A DNA stretch of 64,000 nt from Mycolicibacterium palauense (lineage in GTDB: Bacteria; Actinomycetota; Actinomycetes; Mycobacteriales; Mycobacteriaceae), in assembly GCF_002592005.1 (NCBI RefSeq), contig NZ_NVQF01000005.1, positions 1 to 64,000 of the forward strand, read 5' to 3'. The stretch's first letter is position 1. Each line of letters begins with the position of its first letter. Below, piece by piece: positions 29,779 through 39,038 of this stretch. The position numbers and the translations under genes were made by a program. The notes beneath the pieces are model-generated. The model ran no database searches, was not told the DNA's origin, and worked only from the letters and a program-made list of their open reading frames with translations.

Positions 29779-29914
29779 TTCCCGACGGTGTTCGCCCTCG
29801 GCGAACCCGGCTCCGCGGGGCTCACATGGGTTGCGGTTGGTACGTGAGGAGACCGTGATGGCGGCTTCACACGATGCGACATGGCGGCAATACGGAGTTT
29901 CTAGCCTCAGCGGC

Positions 29915-32437
29915 ATGCCAACGAAAAGCGTCGTCGTCGTGGGTCACGGCATGGTGGGCCACCGGTTCGTCGAGGCGCTGCGTTCCCGTGACACCACCGG
30001 CGCGTGGCAGGTGACCGTGCTGGCCGAGGAGTCCGACGCCGCCTATGACCGGGTGGGGCTCACCGGCTACACCGAACACTGGGAGCGTGCCCTGCTCGCG
30101 CTGCCCGGCAACGCCTACTCCGGTGACGACAACGTCGAGCTGAGGCTGGGCGCCCGGGTCTCCCGGATCGACCGCGGCGCGCGGTGCGTGCACACCGAGT
30201 CCGGTGAACGCATCGACTACGACGCCCTGGTCCTGGCGACCGGGTCCTATGCCTTCGTTCCGCCGGTGCCCGGCCACGACCTGCCGGCGTGTCACGTCTA
30301 CCGGACCCTCGACGATCTCGACGCCATCCGCGCCGATGTGGACCGCGCGCTGGAGGCCGGCGGCGCGCCGACCGCCGGTGTGGTCATCGGTGGCGGTCTG
30401 CTGGGGCTGGAGGCCGCCAACGCGCTGCGCGGGTTCGGCCTGGACGCGCACGTGGTGGAGATGGCGCCCCGGCTGATGGTCCAACAGCTCGACGAGGCCG
30501 GCGGGACTCTGCTCGCGCGGATGATCTCCGACCTGGGCATCGCGGTGCACACCGGTGCCGGCACCGAGGCCATCGAGACGAGTGCCGACGGGCGGATGCG
30601 GGTGCGGTTGTCCGACGGCAGCGAGATCGACACCGCAGTCCTGGTTTTCGCCGCCGGCGTGCGCCCTCGCGACGAGCTGGCCCGCGCCGCCGGGCTGGCG
30701 CTGGCCGAGCGCGGCGGCGTCCTGACCGACCGCTCGTGTGTCACCAGCGATCCGAATGTCTACGCGATCGGCGAGGTCGCCGCGGTCGAGGGCCGGTGCT
30801 ACGGGCTGGTGGCCCCGGGCTACACCACCGCCGAGGTGGTGGCCGACCGGCTCGTCGGCGGTGCCGCCGAGTTCCCGGGGGCCGACCTGTCCACCAAGCT
30901 CAAGCTGCTCGGCGTCGACGTCGCCAGCTTCGGTGACGCCATGGGCGTCACCCCGGACTGCCTGGAAGTGGTCGTCAACGACCCGGTGCGGCGCACCTAC
31001 GCCAAGCTGGTGCTCACCGATGACGCCTCCACGCTGCTGGGTGGGGTGCTGGTCGGTGACGCCTCGGCCTACGGCGTGCTGCGGCCGATGGTCGGCGGCC
31101 AGCTGCCCGGCGACCCGCTGGCGCTGATCGCACCCCAGTCCGACGGGGGCGGCGCCGCGCTCGGGGTGGGTGCCCTGCCCGAGGGCGCCCAGATCTGTTC
31201 CTGCAACAACGTCACCAAGGCCGATCTGCTGGGTGCCATCGGCGACGGCTGCGCCGACGTTCCGGCGCTGAAGGCCTGCACCAAGGCCGGCACCTCGTGC
31301 GGATCCTGCCTGCCGCTGCTCAAGCAGTTGCTGGAGTCCCAGGGAGTCGAGCAGTCCGCCGCGCTGTGCGAGCACTTCGGCCAGTCCCGCGCCGAGCTGT
31401 TCGAGATCGTCGGAGCCACCTCGATCCGGACCTTCTCCGGGCTCATCGAACGGTTCGGCACCGGCAAGGGTTGCGACATCTGCAAACCCGTCGTCGCCTC
31501 GATCCTGGCGTCCACCGGTTCGGAGCACATCCTCGACGGGGAACAGGCCTCGCTGCAGGACTCCAACGACCATTTCCTGGCCAACATCCAGCGCAACGGC
31601 AGCTACTCGGTGGTGCCCCGGGTTCCCGGCGGCGAGATCACCCCCGAGCAGCTGATCCTCATCGGCGAGATCGCCAAGGAATTCGGGCTCTACACCAAGA
31701 TCACCGGCGGCCAGCGCATCGACATGTTCGGGGCGCGGGTCGACCAGCTGCCGCGGATCTGGCAGCGGCTGGTCGAGGGCGGCATGGAGTCCGGCCACGC
31801 GTACGGCAAGGCCCTGCGCACCGTCAAGAGCTGCGTGGGCACCGACTGGTGCCGCTACGGGCAGCAGGACTCGGTTCAGCTGGCCATCGACCTGGAACTG
31901 CGGTACCGGGGACTGCGCGCGCCACACAAGATCAAGATGGGGGTGTCGGGCTGCGCCCGTGAGTGCGCCGAGGCGCGCAGCAAGGACGTCGGCGTCATCG
32001 CCACCGAGAACGGCTGGAATCTCTACGTGGGCGGCAACGGCGGCATGACCCCGCGCCACGCCCAGCTGCTGGCCACTGATCTGGACACCGAGACGCTGGT
32101 GCGCTACGTCGACAGGTTCCTGATGTTCTACATCCGCACCGCCGACCGGCTGCAGCGCACCGCGCCCTGGGTGGAGGGCCTCGAGGGCGGCCTCGACCAC
32201 CTCAAGGAGGTGGTGTGCGAGGACTCGCTGGGGCTGGCCGACGAACTCGAGGCGGCCATGGCCCGCCATGTCGCCGGCTACGCCTGCGAGTGGAAGGGCG
32301 TGCTCGACGATCCCGACAAGCTGTCGCGTTTCGTCTCGTTCGTCAACGCCCCCGACGCCGAGGACGTGACGGTTCAGTTCGCCGAGCGCAACGGGCGCAG
32401 GGTGCCGATCGGGATGCCGGCGGTGCCTAAATCCTGA
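29915..32437 (+). CDS. nirB: Assimilatory nitrite reductase large subunit NirB
   Basis: An 840-residue siroheme enzyme reducing nitrite to ammonium with NAD(P)H in the cytoplasm. In order: an FAD/NAD domain (VVVVGHGMVGHRFVEAL; VIGGGLLGLEAANAL), a BFD-type [2Fe-2S] domain (CSCNNVTKADLL, later CTKAGTSCGSC), a second cysteine pair (GKGCDICKPV), and the siroheme/[4Fe-4S] domain (KSCVGTDWCRYG and SGCARECAEARSKD). ATG 29915 gives the conserved N-terminus; the frame is open 52 codons further left but contains no family sequence. nirD follows after 31 bp. In mycobacteria the pair is induced by GlnR under nitrogen limitation; I did not find a clear GlnR box here. Confidence 0.93.
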   Translation: MPTKSVVVVGHGMVGHRFVEALRSRDTTGAWQVTVLAEESDAAYDRVGLTGYTEHWERALLALPGNAYSGDDNVELRLGARVSRIDRGARCVHTESGERIDYDALVLATGSYAFVPPVPGHDLPACHVYRTLDDLDAIRADVDRALEAGGAPTAGVVIGGGLLGLEAANALRGFGLDAHVVEMAPRLMVQQLDEAGGTLLARMISDLGIAVHTGAGTEAIETSADGRMRVRLSDGSEIDTAVLVFAAGVRPRDELARAAGLALAERGGVLTDRSCVTSDPNVYAIGEVAAVEGRCYGLVAPGYTTAEVVADRLVGGAAEFPGADLSTKLKLLGVDVASFGDAMGVTPDCLEVVVNDPVRRTYAKLVLTDDASTLLGGVLVGDASAYGVLRPMVGGQLPGDPLALIAPQSDGGGAALGVGALPEGAQICSCNNVTKADLLGAIGDGCADVPALKACTKAGTSCGSCLPLLKQLLESQGVEQSAALCEHFGQSRAELFEIVGATSIRTFSGLIERFGTGKGCDICKPVVASILASTGSEHILDGEQASLQDSNDHFLANIQRNGSYSVVPRVPGGEITPEQLILIGEIAKEFGLYTKITGGQRIDMFGARVDQLPRIWQRLVEGGMESGHAYGKALRTVKSCVGTDWCRYGQQDSVQLAIDLELRYRGLRAPHKIKMGVSGCARECAEARSKDVGVIATENGWNLYVGGNGGMTPRHAQLLATDLDTETLVRYVDRFLMFYIRTADRLQRTAPWVEGLEGGLDHLKEVVCEDSLGLADELEAAMARHVAGYACEWKGVLDDPDKLSRFVSFVNAPDAEDVTVQFAERNGRRVPIGMPAVPKS

Positions 32438-32468
32438 TCACCGCACCGACTCACAGGAGGACCGAAAA

Positions 32469-32825
32469 ATGACCCTGCTCAACGATATCCAGGTGTGGAC
32501 CGTCGCGTGCGGGTACGACCGGCTGTTGCCCGGGCGTGGCGTCGGCGTGCTTCTCGACAACGGGGAGCAGGCCGCGTTGTTCCGTCTGGACGACGGCACC
32601 CTGCGCGCGGTGGGCAACATCGACCCGTTCAGCGGTGCCGCGGTGCTCTCCCGCGGCATCGTCGGCGACCGCGGTGGCCGCGCGGTGGTGCAGTCGCCGA
32701 TCAAGAAGCAGGCCTTCAACCTCGACGACGGCGTCTGCCTGGACGACCCGACCGTGTCGGTTCCGGTGTATGCGACCCGGATCACCGACGGCGGTGAGGT
32801 TCAGGTGGGCCGGCCGCAGTCCTGA
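32469..32825 (+). CDS. nirD: Nitrite reductase small subunit NirD
   Basis: A 118-residue Rieske-like fold subunit that partners NirB. The sequence aligns with the family (VGVLLDNGEQAALFRLDDGT, NIDPFSGAAVLSRGIVGDRG, SPIKKQAFNLDDGVCLDD). As in other NirD proteins, the cysteine/histidine ligands of a true Rieske cluster are absent. ATG 32469 follows ACAGGAGGACC. It is the end of the nirBD operon. Confidence 0.92.
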   Translation: MTLLNDIQVWTVACGYDRLLPGRGVGVLLDNGEQAALFRLDDGTLRAVGNIDPFSGAAVLSRGIVGDRGGRAVVQSPIKKQAFNLDDGVCLDDPTVSVPVYATRITDGGEVQVGRPQS

Positions 32826-32892
32826 CGCCCAGACTGCAACTTGTGTACGCAAACGTCGAGAGGGCCCGGCAGAAGTTAGAGTCTCGGCGGCG

Positions 32893-33579
32893 TCATCGTG
32901 CCGGTACCGAGACCCTGGCCCGCGCGAACCGGGAGGCGACGAGCCGCACGGTGTCGCGGTGCAGGCCCAGCGGCGCGCTGACCAGGTCGGCTCCGGATGC
33001 GTGCAACCGGTCCTGGAACAGCCCGTCGGCCAACAGATACGACGCGACCACCACCCGGTGCGCGCCGCGGGCGCGCAGACCGGCCACCGCGTCGGCGACG
33101 CGGGGTTCCCCGGTGGCGGCGTAGGCCAGCTCCACCCGTGACCCGATCGCCGAGGACAGCAGCGTGGCGGTGATCCGCAGGTCGCGCTGGGCATTGGGGT
33201 CGGAGGTGCCCGCCGCGGCCAATACCACCGAATCGCCGGGCCGCCAGCCGGATTCGAGCAACCGTGAGGTGACGACCCCGACCATGCGGGGGCACGGTCC
33301 CAGGGCCGGGGTGACGGTCACGTCGTCGCGCCCGGAGCGCGCGACGTGCTCGGGGATGTCCGCGCGAACGTGGTAGCCGCTGGACAGGAACGCCGGGACC
33401 AGCACCGTCGGCCCGGGCAGTCGGTCGAGCACATCCGACGGGGTGGGGCCCAACACGTCGACGAACGCCACCCGCACGCGGCGACCCAGCGTGCCGGCGA
33501 CCCGGTCGGCGAGTTCGGCGATCATCGCCACCCCGCCCGGTTTGCGGGTGCCGTGAGCCACCAGCAGCAGATCGGTCAC
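32893..33579 (-). CDS. Sirohydrochlorin/cobalt chelatase-family protein (Rv0259c-like)
   Basis: A 228-residue two-lobed CbiX/SirB-type chelatase. The N-terminal lobe starts LLLVAHGTRKPG, with the metal-coordinating His, and has PAFLSSGYHVRADIP with the second His. The C-terminal lobe has VVASYLLADGLFQDRL. It inserts Fe or Co into sirohydrochlorin; adjacency to nirBD, whose cofactor is siroheme, favours iron. The GTG start at 33579 overlaps the stop of the upstream regulator (GTGA), so the two are translationally coupled. Confidence 0.85.
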   Translation of the reverse strand: MTDLLLVAHGTRKPGGVAMIAELADRVAGTLGRRVRVAFVDVLGPTPSDVLDRLPGPTVLVPAFLSSGYHVRADIPEHVARSGRDDVTVTPALGPCPRMVGVVTSRLLESGWRPGDSVVLAAAGTSDPNAQRDLRITATLLSSAIGSRVELAYAATGEPRVADAVAGLRARGAHRVVVASYLLADGLFQDRLHASGADLVSAPLGLHRDTVRLVASRFARARVSVPAR

Positions 33580-34802
33580 GGCCGCTCCCGGCCCGCGTCG
33601 TCGAGATCCTCGTCGATGGCCAGCCGATAGCCGCGTTTGACCACCGTGGCGACGATGTTCTTGTCGCCCAGCGCGGTTCGCAGCCGCAGCACCGCGGTCT
33701 CCACGGCGTGGGTGTCGGTGCCGGTGCCGGGCAGGGCGGCGAGCAGATCGCGACGCAACACCACGGCGCCCGGGCGGTGGGCCAGCGCCCGCATGGTGGC
33801 CATCGCCGCCGGGGACAGGGTCTTGACCTCGCCGTCCACCAGCACACAGGTGCCGCGGATCTCCACGCGGTGTCCGGCCGCGTGCACGGTGCGTGAGCAC
33901 AGCAGCGGCAGCTCGTCGGTGATGTGGCGGGCCAGCGCGCCGAGGCGCATCCGCTCGGGCGCCGACGTCGGGATGCCCAGGCGCACCAGCGGTCGCGCGG
34001 TGACCGGTCCCACGCACATGGCGTGCACGTCGGTGCGCAGTGCGTCGAGTACCTGCGCCTCCAGCCCCAGCTCGCGCGCACGCAACAGCATGGCCGCCAC
34101 CGCCGGGGCGGAGGTGAAGCTCACCGCGTCGAACTGGCTGTCGGCGATGCCGGCCACCAGCTGGTCGAACGCCCCGCCGGAGGGGGAGGGCCGCCACCGG
34201 TAGACCCGGATCGGCACCACGTCGGCGCCGGCGGCCCGCAGTTCGTCGAGGAACTCCGGGAACGGATCCCATTCGTCGGTGGCACCGTGCAGCTGCACCG
34301 CGATGCGCAGCCCCTGCACGCCCGACTCCCGCAGGTAGTGCAGCACCTCGCGGGAGGACTCCGAATCCGGTGACCACTCCTCGGGCAGGTCGGCGGCGCG
34401 CAGGGCGCCGGTGGCCTTGGGCCCGCGCGAGACGATCCGGGCCTTGGACAGCGCAGCGGTCAGGTCGCCGGTCAGGCCCCAGCCGTCGGCGGCGGCCATC
34501 CACCCGCGGAACCCGATTCCGGTGGTGGCCACCAGAATGTCGGGCGGGGCGTCGATGAGCGCCTGGGTGTGGGTGTGCAGTTCCTCGTCGTCGGGCAGGG
34601 GAACCATGGCGATCGCCGCGGCCGCGCACACGGTCGCGCCGCGACGCCGCAGCAGAGCACACAACTCGTCGGACCGCCGCGCGGAGGTCACCGCCACCCG
34701 GTACCCGGTCAACGGGGCCCAGTCCGGCTCGCCCGCGCCGCCCGTGGCGGCGCCGCGGGTCGCCGTGGCGTCATCCGGCAGTGGCGCGGTCATGCCCTCC
34801 AC
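33576..34802 (-). CDS. HemD-like / winged-helix transcriptional regulator (Rv0260c-like)
   Basis: A 408-residue fusion. Residues ~30-280 are a uroporphyrinogen-III synthase-like domain (YRVAVTSARRSDELCALL; FDAVSFTSAPAVAAML; MCVGPVTARPL). Residues ~310-400 are an OmpR/PhoB-type winged helix (CVLVDGEVKTLSPAAMATMR; VETAVLRLRTALGDKNIVA; VKRGYRL). It probably senses a tetrapyrrole or nitrogen signal and controls nitrite assimilation; that role is inferred from neighbours and from homologues. The start is GTG 34802, or ATG 34793 three codons in. It overlaps the chelatase gene by four bases. Confidence 0.82.
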   Translation of the reverse strand: MEGMTAPLPDDATATRGAATGGAGEPDWAPLTGYRVAVTSARRSDELCALLRRRGATVCAAAAIAMVPLPDDEELHTHTQALIDAPPDILVATTGIGFRGWMAAADGWGLTGDLTAALSKARIVSRGPKATGALRAADLPEEWSPDSESSREVLHYLRESGVQGLRIAVQLHGATDEWDPFPEFLDELRAAGADVVPIRVYRWRPSPSGGAFDQLVAGIADSQFDAVSFTSAPAVAAMLLRARELGLEAQVLDALRTDVHAMCVGPVTARPLVRLGIPTSAPERMRLGALARHITDELPLLCSRTVHAAGHRVEIRGTCVLVDGEVKTLSPAAMATMRALAHRPGAVVLRRDLLAALPGTGTDTHAVETAVLRLRTALGDKNIVATVVKRGYRLAIDEDLDDAGRERP

Positions 34803-34956
34803 CGTAAGCAGCGATTATTGCCCGCAGGTTGCCGGGCCGATCGCGGAATGACCCCACCGTGAACTTCGGCTCACCCACCCCGGACCGGGGGTGTGAGGTC
34901 GGTGTCGGTGCAGGTCAGGGCCGGGTCACCGCACCGGCACGAGATGTCACCAGACG

Positions 34957-35520
<564 letters not shown>

Positions 35521-35533
35521 CTACCAGCAGCGG

Positions 35534-36421
35534 CTACCACTCGTCCGAGAACGGGCGGCGCGGGCGCGACCAGTGCAGCCGGACGGGCTGCCCGGGGCGC
35601 ATCTGGGCGACCTTGTCGATGTCGGCGTCGACGATGACGCCCGCCACCGGATATCCGCCCGTGACCGGGTGGTCCGGGCCCAGGATGACCGGCTGTCCGT
35701 TGGGCGGCACCTGGATCGCGCCCCGGGTGGCGCCCTCCGACGGCAACTGGCGGTCGGGGTGGCGGTAGCGCATCGGTGTGCCGGACAGTCGCATGCCGAC
35801 CCGGTCGCTGCGATCGGAGACCACCCACACCGTGTGGACCAGCGCGTCGGGGTCGAGGAACCAGTCGTCGCGAGGGCCCGCCACCACCCGCAGGTCGGCG
35901 ATGCGGTGGTCGATGGGGGCCACCGGGGCCTGGTCCAGTTCGGGGTAGTCGGTGCTGTGCTCGCCGACCTGAAGCAGATCGCCCGACTGCAGCGGCCGCG
36001 GCCCGATCGCGGCCATCACGTCGTAGCTGCACGACCCCAGAACCGGCTTGATGTCGATCCCGCCGCGCACCGCCAGATAGCTGCGCATGCCGGTGTACGG
36101 CGCGCCCAGGGAGATCACCTCGCCCTCGCGGACGTGGTGGATGCTGTTGGTGCCGAACGGGACTCCGTTCACCGCGGGGTCGGCGTCGGCGCCGGTGACC
36201 GCGATGTCCAGCCTGCCGCCGCACACCCGGGCCGAGAAGCCGCCGAGGGTGATCTCGACGGTCGCCCGGTCATCGGGATTCGCGACCAGCCGGTTGGCCA
36301 GCGTGTGTGCGCGACGGTCGGCGGCCCCCGAGCGGCCCACGCCCAGATGGGCCATCCCGGTGCGGCCCAGGTCCTCCAGCAGGGCCAGCGGCCCGGTGCG
36401 TATCACTTCCAGTGTGATCAT
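35534..36421 (-). CDS. pxpC: 5-oxoprolinase subunit C / biotin-dependent carboxyltransferase-like (KipA)
   Basis: A 295-residue protein of the KipA/PxpC family, homologous to Rv0263c. Typical features are the opening [53 protein letters not shown] and the C-terminal [15 protein letters not shown]. With PxpA and PxpB the family opens 5-oxoproline using ATP. ATG 36421 gives this conserved N-terminus. It is 13 bp downstream of pxpB. No pxpA (LamB/YcsF) gene is present in this window. Confidence 0.87.
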   Translation of the reverse strand: MITLEVIRTGPLALLEDLGRTGMAHLGVGRSGAADRRAHTLANRLVANPDDRATVEITLGGFSARVCGGRLDIAVTGADADPAVNGVPFGTNSIHHVREGEVISLGAPYTGMRSYLAVRGGIDIKPVLGSCSYDVMAAIGPRPLQSGDLLQVGEHSTDYPELDQAPVAPIDHRIADLRVVAGPRDDWFLDPDALVHTVWVVSDRSDRVGMRLSGTPMRYRHPDRQLPSEGATRGAIQVPPNGQPVILGPDHPVTGGYPVAGVIVDADIDKVAQMRPGQPVRLHWSRPRRPFSDEW

Positions 36422-36434
36422 GGTTGTCCTCGTT

Positions 36435-37085
36435 TCAGACGGCCCGGAACCGTACCCACGTGCCCGGCGTGAGCAGGGCCGGGTCCGGGCGGTCGATGTC
36501 CCACAGCACGGCGTCGGTGTGCCCGACGAGCTGCCACCCGCCGGGCGACTCGCGCGGATAGACGCCGCTGAACTCACCGGCCAGTCCGACCGCTCCGGCC
36601 GGTACGCGGGTGCGCGGTTCGGCCCGCCGCGGCACCTGCAGGCGTGCGTCGCCGTCGATCAGATAGGCGAAACCCGGTGCGAAGCCGCCGAATCCGACCC
36701 GCCACAGGGTGCCGGTGTGGGCGGCGACGACCCCGGCGGCGCCCAGGCCCGTCAGCTCCCCGACCTCGGCCAGGTCTGCGCCGTCGTAGACGACGTCGAT
36801 GACGACGTCGGCGCGGCCGTCGCCGGGGCGGGCCGCGGCGGTCTCGATGTCGACGCCCAGGCGCATCAGCCGTTGACGGGTCGGCATCTGGTAGCGCGGA
36901 CCGGCCAGTTTGACCAGCACCGTCCGTGACGCCGGCACCACGTCGAGCACACCGGGCAGGCCGGCCTCCCGCAGGGCGGCCGTCCACGCCAGCACCTCGG
37001 CGGTGCCGGCACATTCAAGCAGCAGGGCGTGGTCGCCGTAATCGCGAACCATCTCGCTGACCCTGGTTTCCACTGGGGCGTTCAT
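36435..37085 (-). CDS. pxpB: 5-oxoprolinase subunit B / KipI family
   Basis: A 216-residue KipI-type protein homologous to Rv0264c. Family blocks are [12 protein letters not shown] near the start, VDIVYDG-type [33 protein letters not shown] (cyclophilin-like core) and [19 protein letters not shown]. It partners PxpC just downstream. In Bacillus KipI was first described as a histidine-kinase inhibitor, but the widespread role is 5-oxoprolinase. A GTTAC-N6-GTAAC box lies 8 bp upstream of the start codon, suggesting nitrogen control. Confidence 0.87.
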   Translation of the reverse strand: MNAPVETRVSEMVRDYGDHALLLECAGTAEVLAWTAALREAGLPGVLDVVPASRTVLVKLAGPRYQMPTRQRLMRLGVDIETAAARPGDGRADVVIDVVYDGADLAEVGELTGLGAAGVVAAHTGTLWRVGFGGFAPGFAYLIDGDARLQVPRRAEPRTRVPAGAVGLAGEFSGVYPRESPGGWQLVGHTDAVLWDIDRPDPALLTPGTWVRFRAV

Positions 37086-37092
37086 GACACGA

Positions 37093-37110
37093 CGTTACCG
37101 CCGAGTAACG
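37093..37110. promoter_or_regulatory. GlnR-like palindrome upstream of pxpB
   Basis: CGTTAC-CGCCGA-GTAACG has perfect 6-bp arms. It matches the actinobacterial GlnR pattern GTnAC-N6-GnAAC closely. 5-Oxoproline degradation releases glutamate, so nitrogen control would make sense. The same TTAC-N6-GTAA core also occurs at two lipid promoters in this window. Confidence 0.55.
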
Positions 37111-37220
37111 TGTGTTGCCCAGGCCTTTATCGCCACGCCAGAAGCTTCTTAACGAAGGCACAATCGGCGTCTCGAGCGGCAACCCAAACGGCATCCCCAT
37201 CGCCATCCCGACGGACCCGC

Positions 37221-37913
37221 TCACACCATCGGTTCGTAGGTGGGCTCACGTTTTTTCACCGCGGCGATCACCCGGTAGGTCACCGGCAGCATGATCACCT
37301 CAATGGCGGTCTTGTAGAACCAGCCGAGTGCGGTGTACACGACGAAATCGTGGAAGGTGTTGATGCCGATCGCGTTTGCTGCGATTGCACAGAACACGAG
37401 GGTGTCGCCGAGCTGGCCGGCGAAGGTCGAGCCGATCAGCCGTGCCCACAGGTGCTTCTCCTTGGTGCGTTCCTTGATCGCCACGACGGCCCAGGCGTTG
37501 ATGGTCTGCCCGACGAGGAACCCCGCGAGCCCGGCGACGATCAGCTGCGTGTAGGCGTGCACGATGTTCTCGAAGTGCGCCTGGTTCTCGTAGAAGTCGG
37601 CGGCCGGAAGATAGATCGTGATCCAGAAGACCAACGCGGCCAGGGCGTTCATGGCGAATCCGAGCAGAATCGCGCGGCGGGCTGCCTTGAACCCGTAGAC
37701 CTCGGAGAGCACGTCACCGATCACGTAGGTCAGTGGGAACACGATGAACCCGCCGTCGGTGATGATCGGCCCGAACGCGACACCCTTGGTGGCGGTGACG
37801 TTGGAGATGATGACGAGCGCGGTGAACACGGCGACGAACACCGGGTAATACCGCGAACCGACCTGTGCGAAGCCGGTGGGATGCCCAGGTTCGGCCAGTT
37901 CTTCGCTCCTCAC
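37221..37913 (-). CDS. VUT-family (YhhQ-like) queuosine-precursor-type transporter
   Basis: A 230-residue protein with about six membrane helices. It has the VUT/YhhQ signatures ISNVTATKGVAFG, FPLTYVIGDVLSEVYG, GFLVGQTINAWAVV and STFAGQLGDTLVFCAIA. E. coli YhhQ imports the 7-deazaguanine precursors of queuosine. No queuosine gene or preQ1 element is visible nearby, so the substrate is not confirmed. It lies 31 bp after fecB2 on the same strand. Confidence 0.82.
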   Translation of the reverse strand: MRSEELAEPGHPTGFAQVGSRYYPVFVAVFTALVIISNVTATKGVAFGPIITDGGFIVFPLTYVIGDVLSEVYGFKAARRAILLGFAMNALAALVFWITIYLPAADFYENQAHFENIVHAYTQLIVAGLAGFLVGQTINAWAVVAIKERTKEKHLWARLIGSTFAGQLGDTLVFCAIAANAIGINTFHDFVVYTALGWFYKTAIEVIMLPVTYRVIAAVKKREPTYEPMV

Positions 37914-37944
37914 CCGGCTATCAAAGCAGACCCGCCCGCCGCCC

Positions 37945-38931
37945 TCAGGACAGTGCCCGGGCCAGCAGGGGAGGTAGCCGGTCGGCGACCACGGGGTAGG
38001 ACAGCACCGAGGCGAAGGCGATCGCGCCGGCCAGATCCTTGGTGGTGAACACGTTGCGGTCCCGGGCGGTGGCCCGCAGCTCGGCCACGTTCGGGTCGGC
38101 CAGCAGGGCGGCCTGGTCGGCTTCGCTCTCGGTGGTCCAGATCAACACGTCGGCCACGTCGAGGACGGTGCCGATCTCTTGGGGCGGGATGACGGCGCGG
38201 GAGCCCTGGGTGTAGGCGTTCAGGGCGTCGGGAATGGTGAAGCCCATCTCGGTGAGGAAGTCGGTGCGCCAGCCCGGGGCGGTGGCCACCGCGTTGCCGT
38301 CGGGCAGCGTGCCCTGCAGCAGGATCGCCTTCTTGTCCTTGAACTGTTCGTTGGCGGTGCCGGCGGCGGTGAACCTCTGGTTCACACCGTCGATCAGCCC
38401 GGCCATCCGCTCGGCGTGGAAGGTGGCCATGCCGATGGTCCGGGCCTGTTCCTGCCAGGGTTCGAAGAAGGCGTCAGCTCCGGACTGCGGCACCGTCGGC
38501 GCGATCGCCGACAGTTTCCGATACGTCTCGGCGTCCACGCCGGCGTTGACCGCCACGATCAGGTCGGGGCGCAGCGCGGCGATCCGGTCGATCTGGATGC
38601 CGTCGGCCAGGCTGAGCACCTCTGGGCGCGCGTCACCGAGCGCGGCCCGGGCCCACGGCCACACGGCGTAGGGCTGGTTGCCGAACCATTCGGTGGTGGC
38701 CAGCGGGACGGCGCCGAGGGCCAGCAGATCGTCCTGCTCGGTGAGGCCGGCGCTGACCACCCGGGTCGGGGGTTCGGGGATGGTGGTCTCGCCGAACAGA
38801 TGCTTGATGGTGACCGCGCCACCGCCGGGGTTGCCCGGGGCCGGTTCGTCCGAGCCGCAGGCGGCGGTCAGCAGCAGGGCCGTCGCGCCGGCGGCGCCGA
38901 GAAACCCGCGCCGGCTCAGGTGTGCATGCAC
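37945..38931 (-). CDS. fecB2: Iron-siderophore/haem-type ABC substrate-binding lipoprotein (FecB2-like), Tat signal
   Basis: A 328-residue periplasmic binding protein of the FecB/BtuF type, homologous to Rv0265c. The N-terminus MHAHLSRRGFLGAAGATALL has a twin-arginine motif, and LTAAC is a lipobox; a lipoprotein exported by Tat is therefore likely. Binding-domain blocks are TRVVSAGLTEQDDLLALGAVP, AALRPDLIVAV and DVLIWTTESEAD. No permease or ATPase is adjacent, so it must work with a transporter elsewhere. A 24-bp tandem repeat lies just upstream of its start codon. Confidence 0.87.
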   Translation of the reverse strand: MHAHLSRRGFLGAAGATALLLTAACGSDEPAPGNPGGGAVTIKHLFGETTIPEPPTRVVSAGLTEQDDLLALGAVPLATTEWFGNQPYAVWPWARAALGDARPEVLSLADGIQIDRIAALRPDLIVAVNAGVDAETYRKLSAIAPTVPQSGADAFFEPWQEQARTIGMATFHAERMAGLIDGVNQRFTAAGTANEQFKDKKAILLQGTLPDGNAVATAPGWRTDFLTEMGFTIPDALNAYTQGSRAVIPPQEIGTVLDVADVLIWTTESEADQAALLADPNVAELRATARDRNVFTTKDLAGAIAFASVLSYPVVADRLPPLLARALS

Positions 38932-38944
38932 CCGCAGGAGCCTA

Positions 38945-39028
38945 TCGGCTCGGTGTCATGCGAGCCTGTCGGCTCGGTGTCATGCGAGCCTGTCGGCTCG
39001 GTGTCATGCGAGCCTGTCGGCTCGGTGT
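38945..39028. repeat. 24-bp tandem repeat with embedded palindrome
   Basis: Copies start at 38945, 38969 and 38993, and a half copy at 39017. Each full unit plus its neighbour contains CGAGCC-TGTC-GGCTCG, a 6-bp-arm hairpin, so the array can fold as a row of hairpins. It fills most of the 107-bp gap between the SDR stop and the fecB2 start. Confidence 0.88.
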
Positions 39029-39038
39029 GCCCGGGGGC

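Noticed and set aside
29867-32269. 800-codon minus-strand ORF across nirB
   Set aside because: Antisense shadow of a well-supported NirB.
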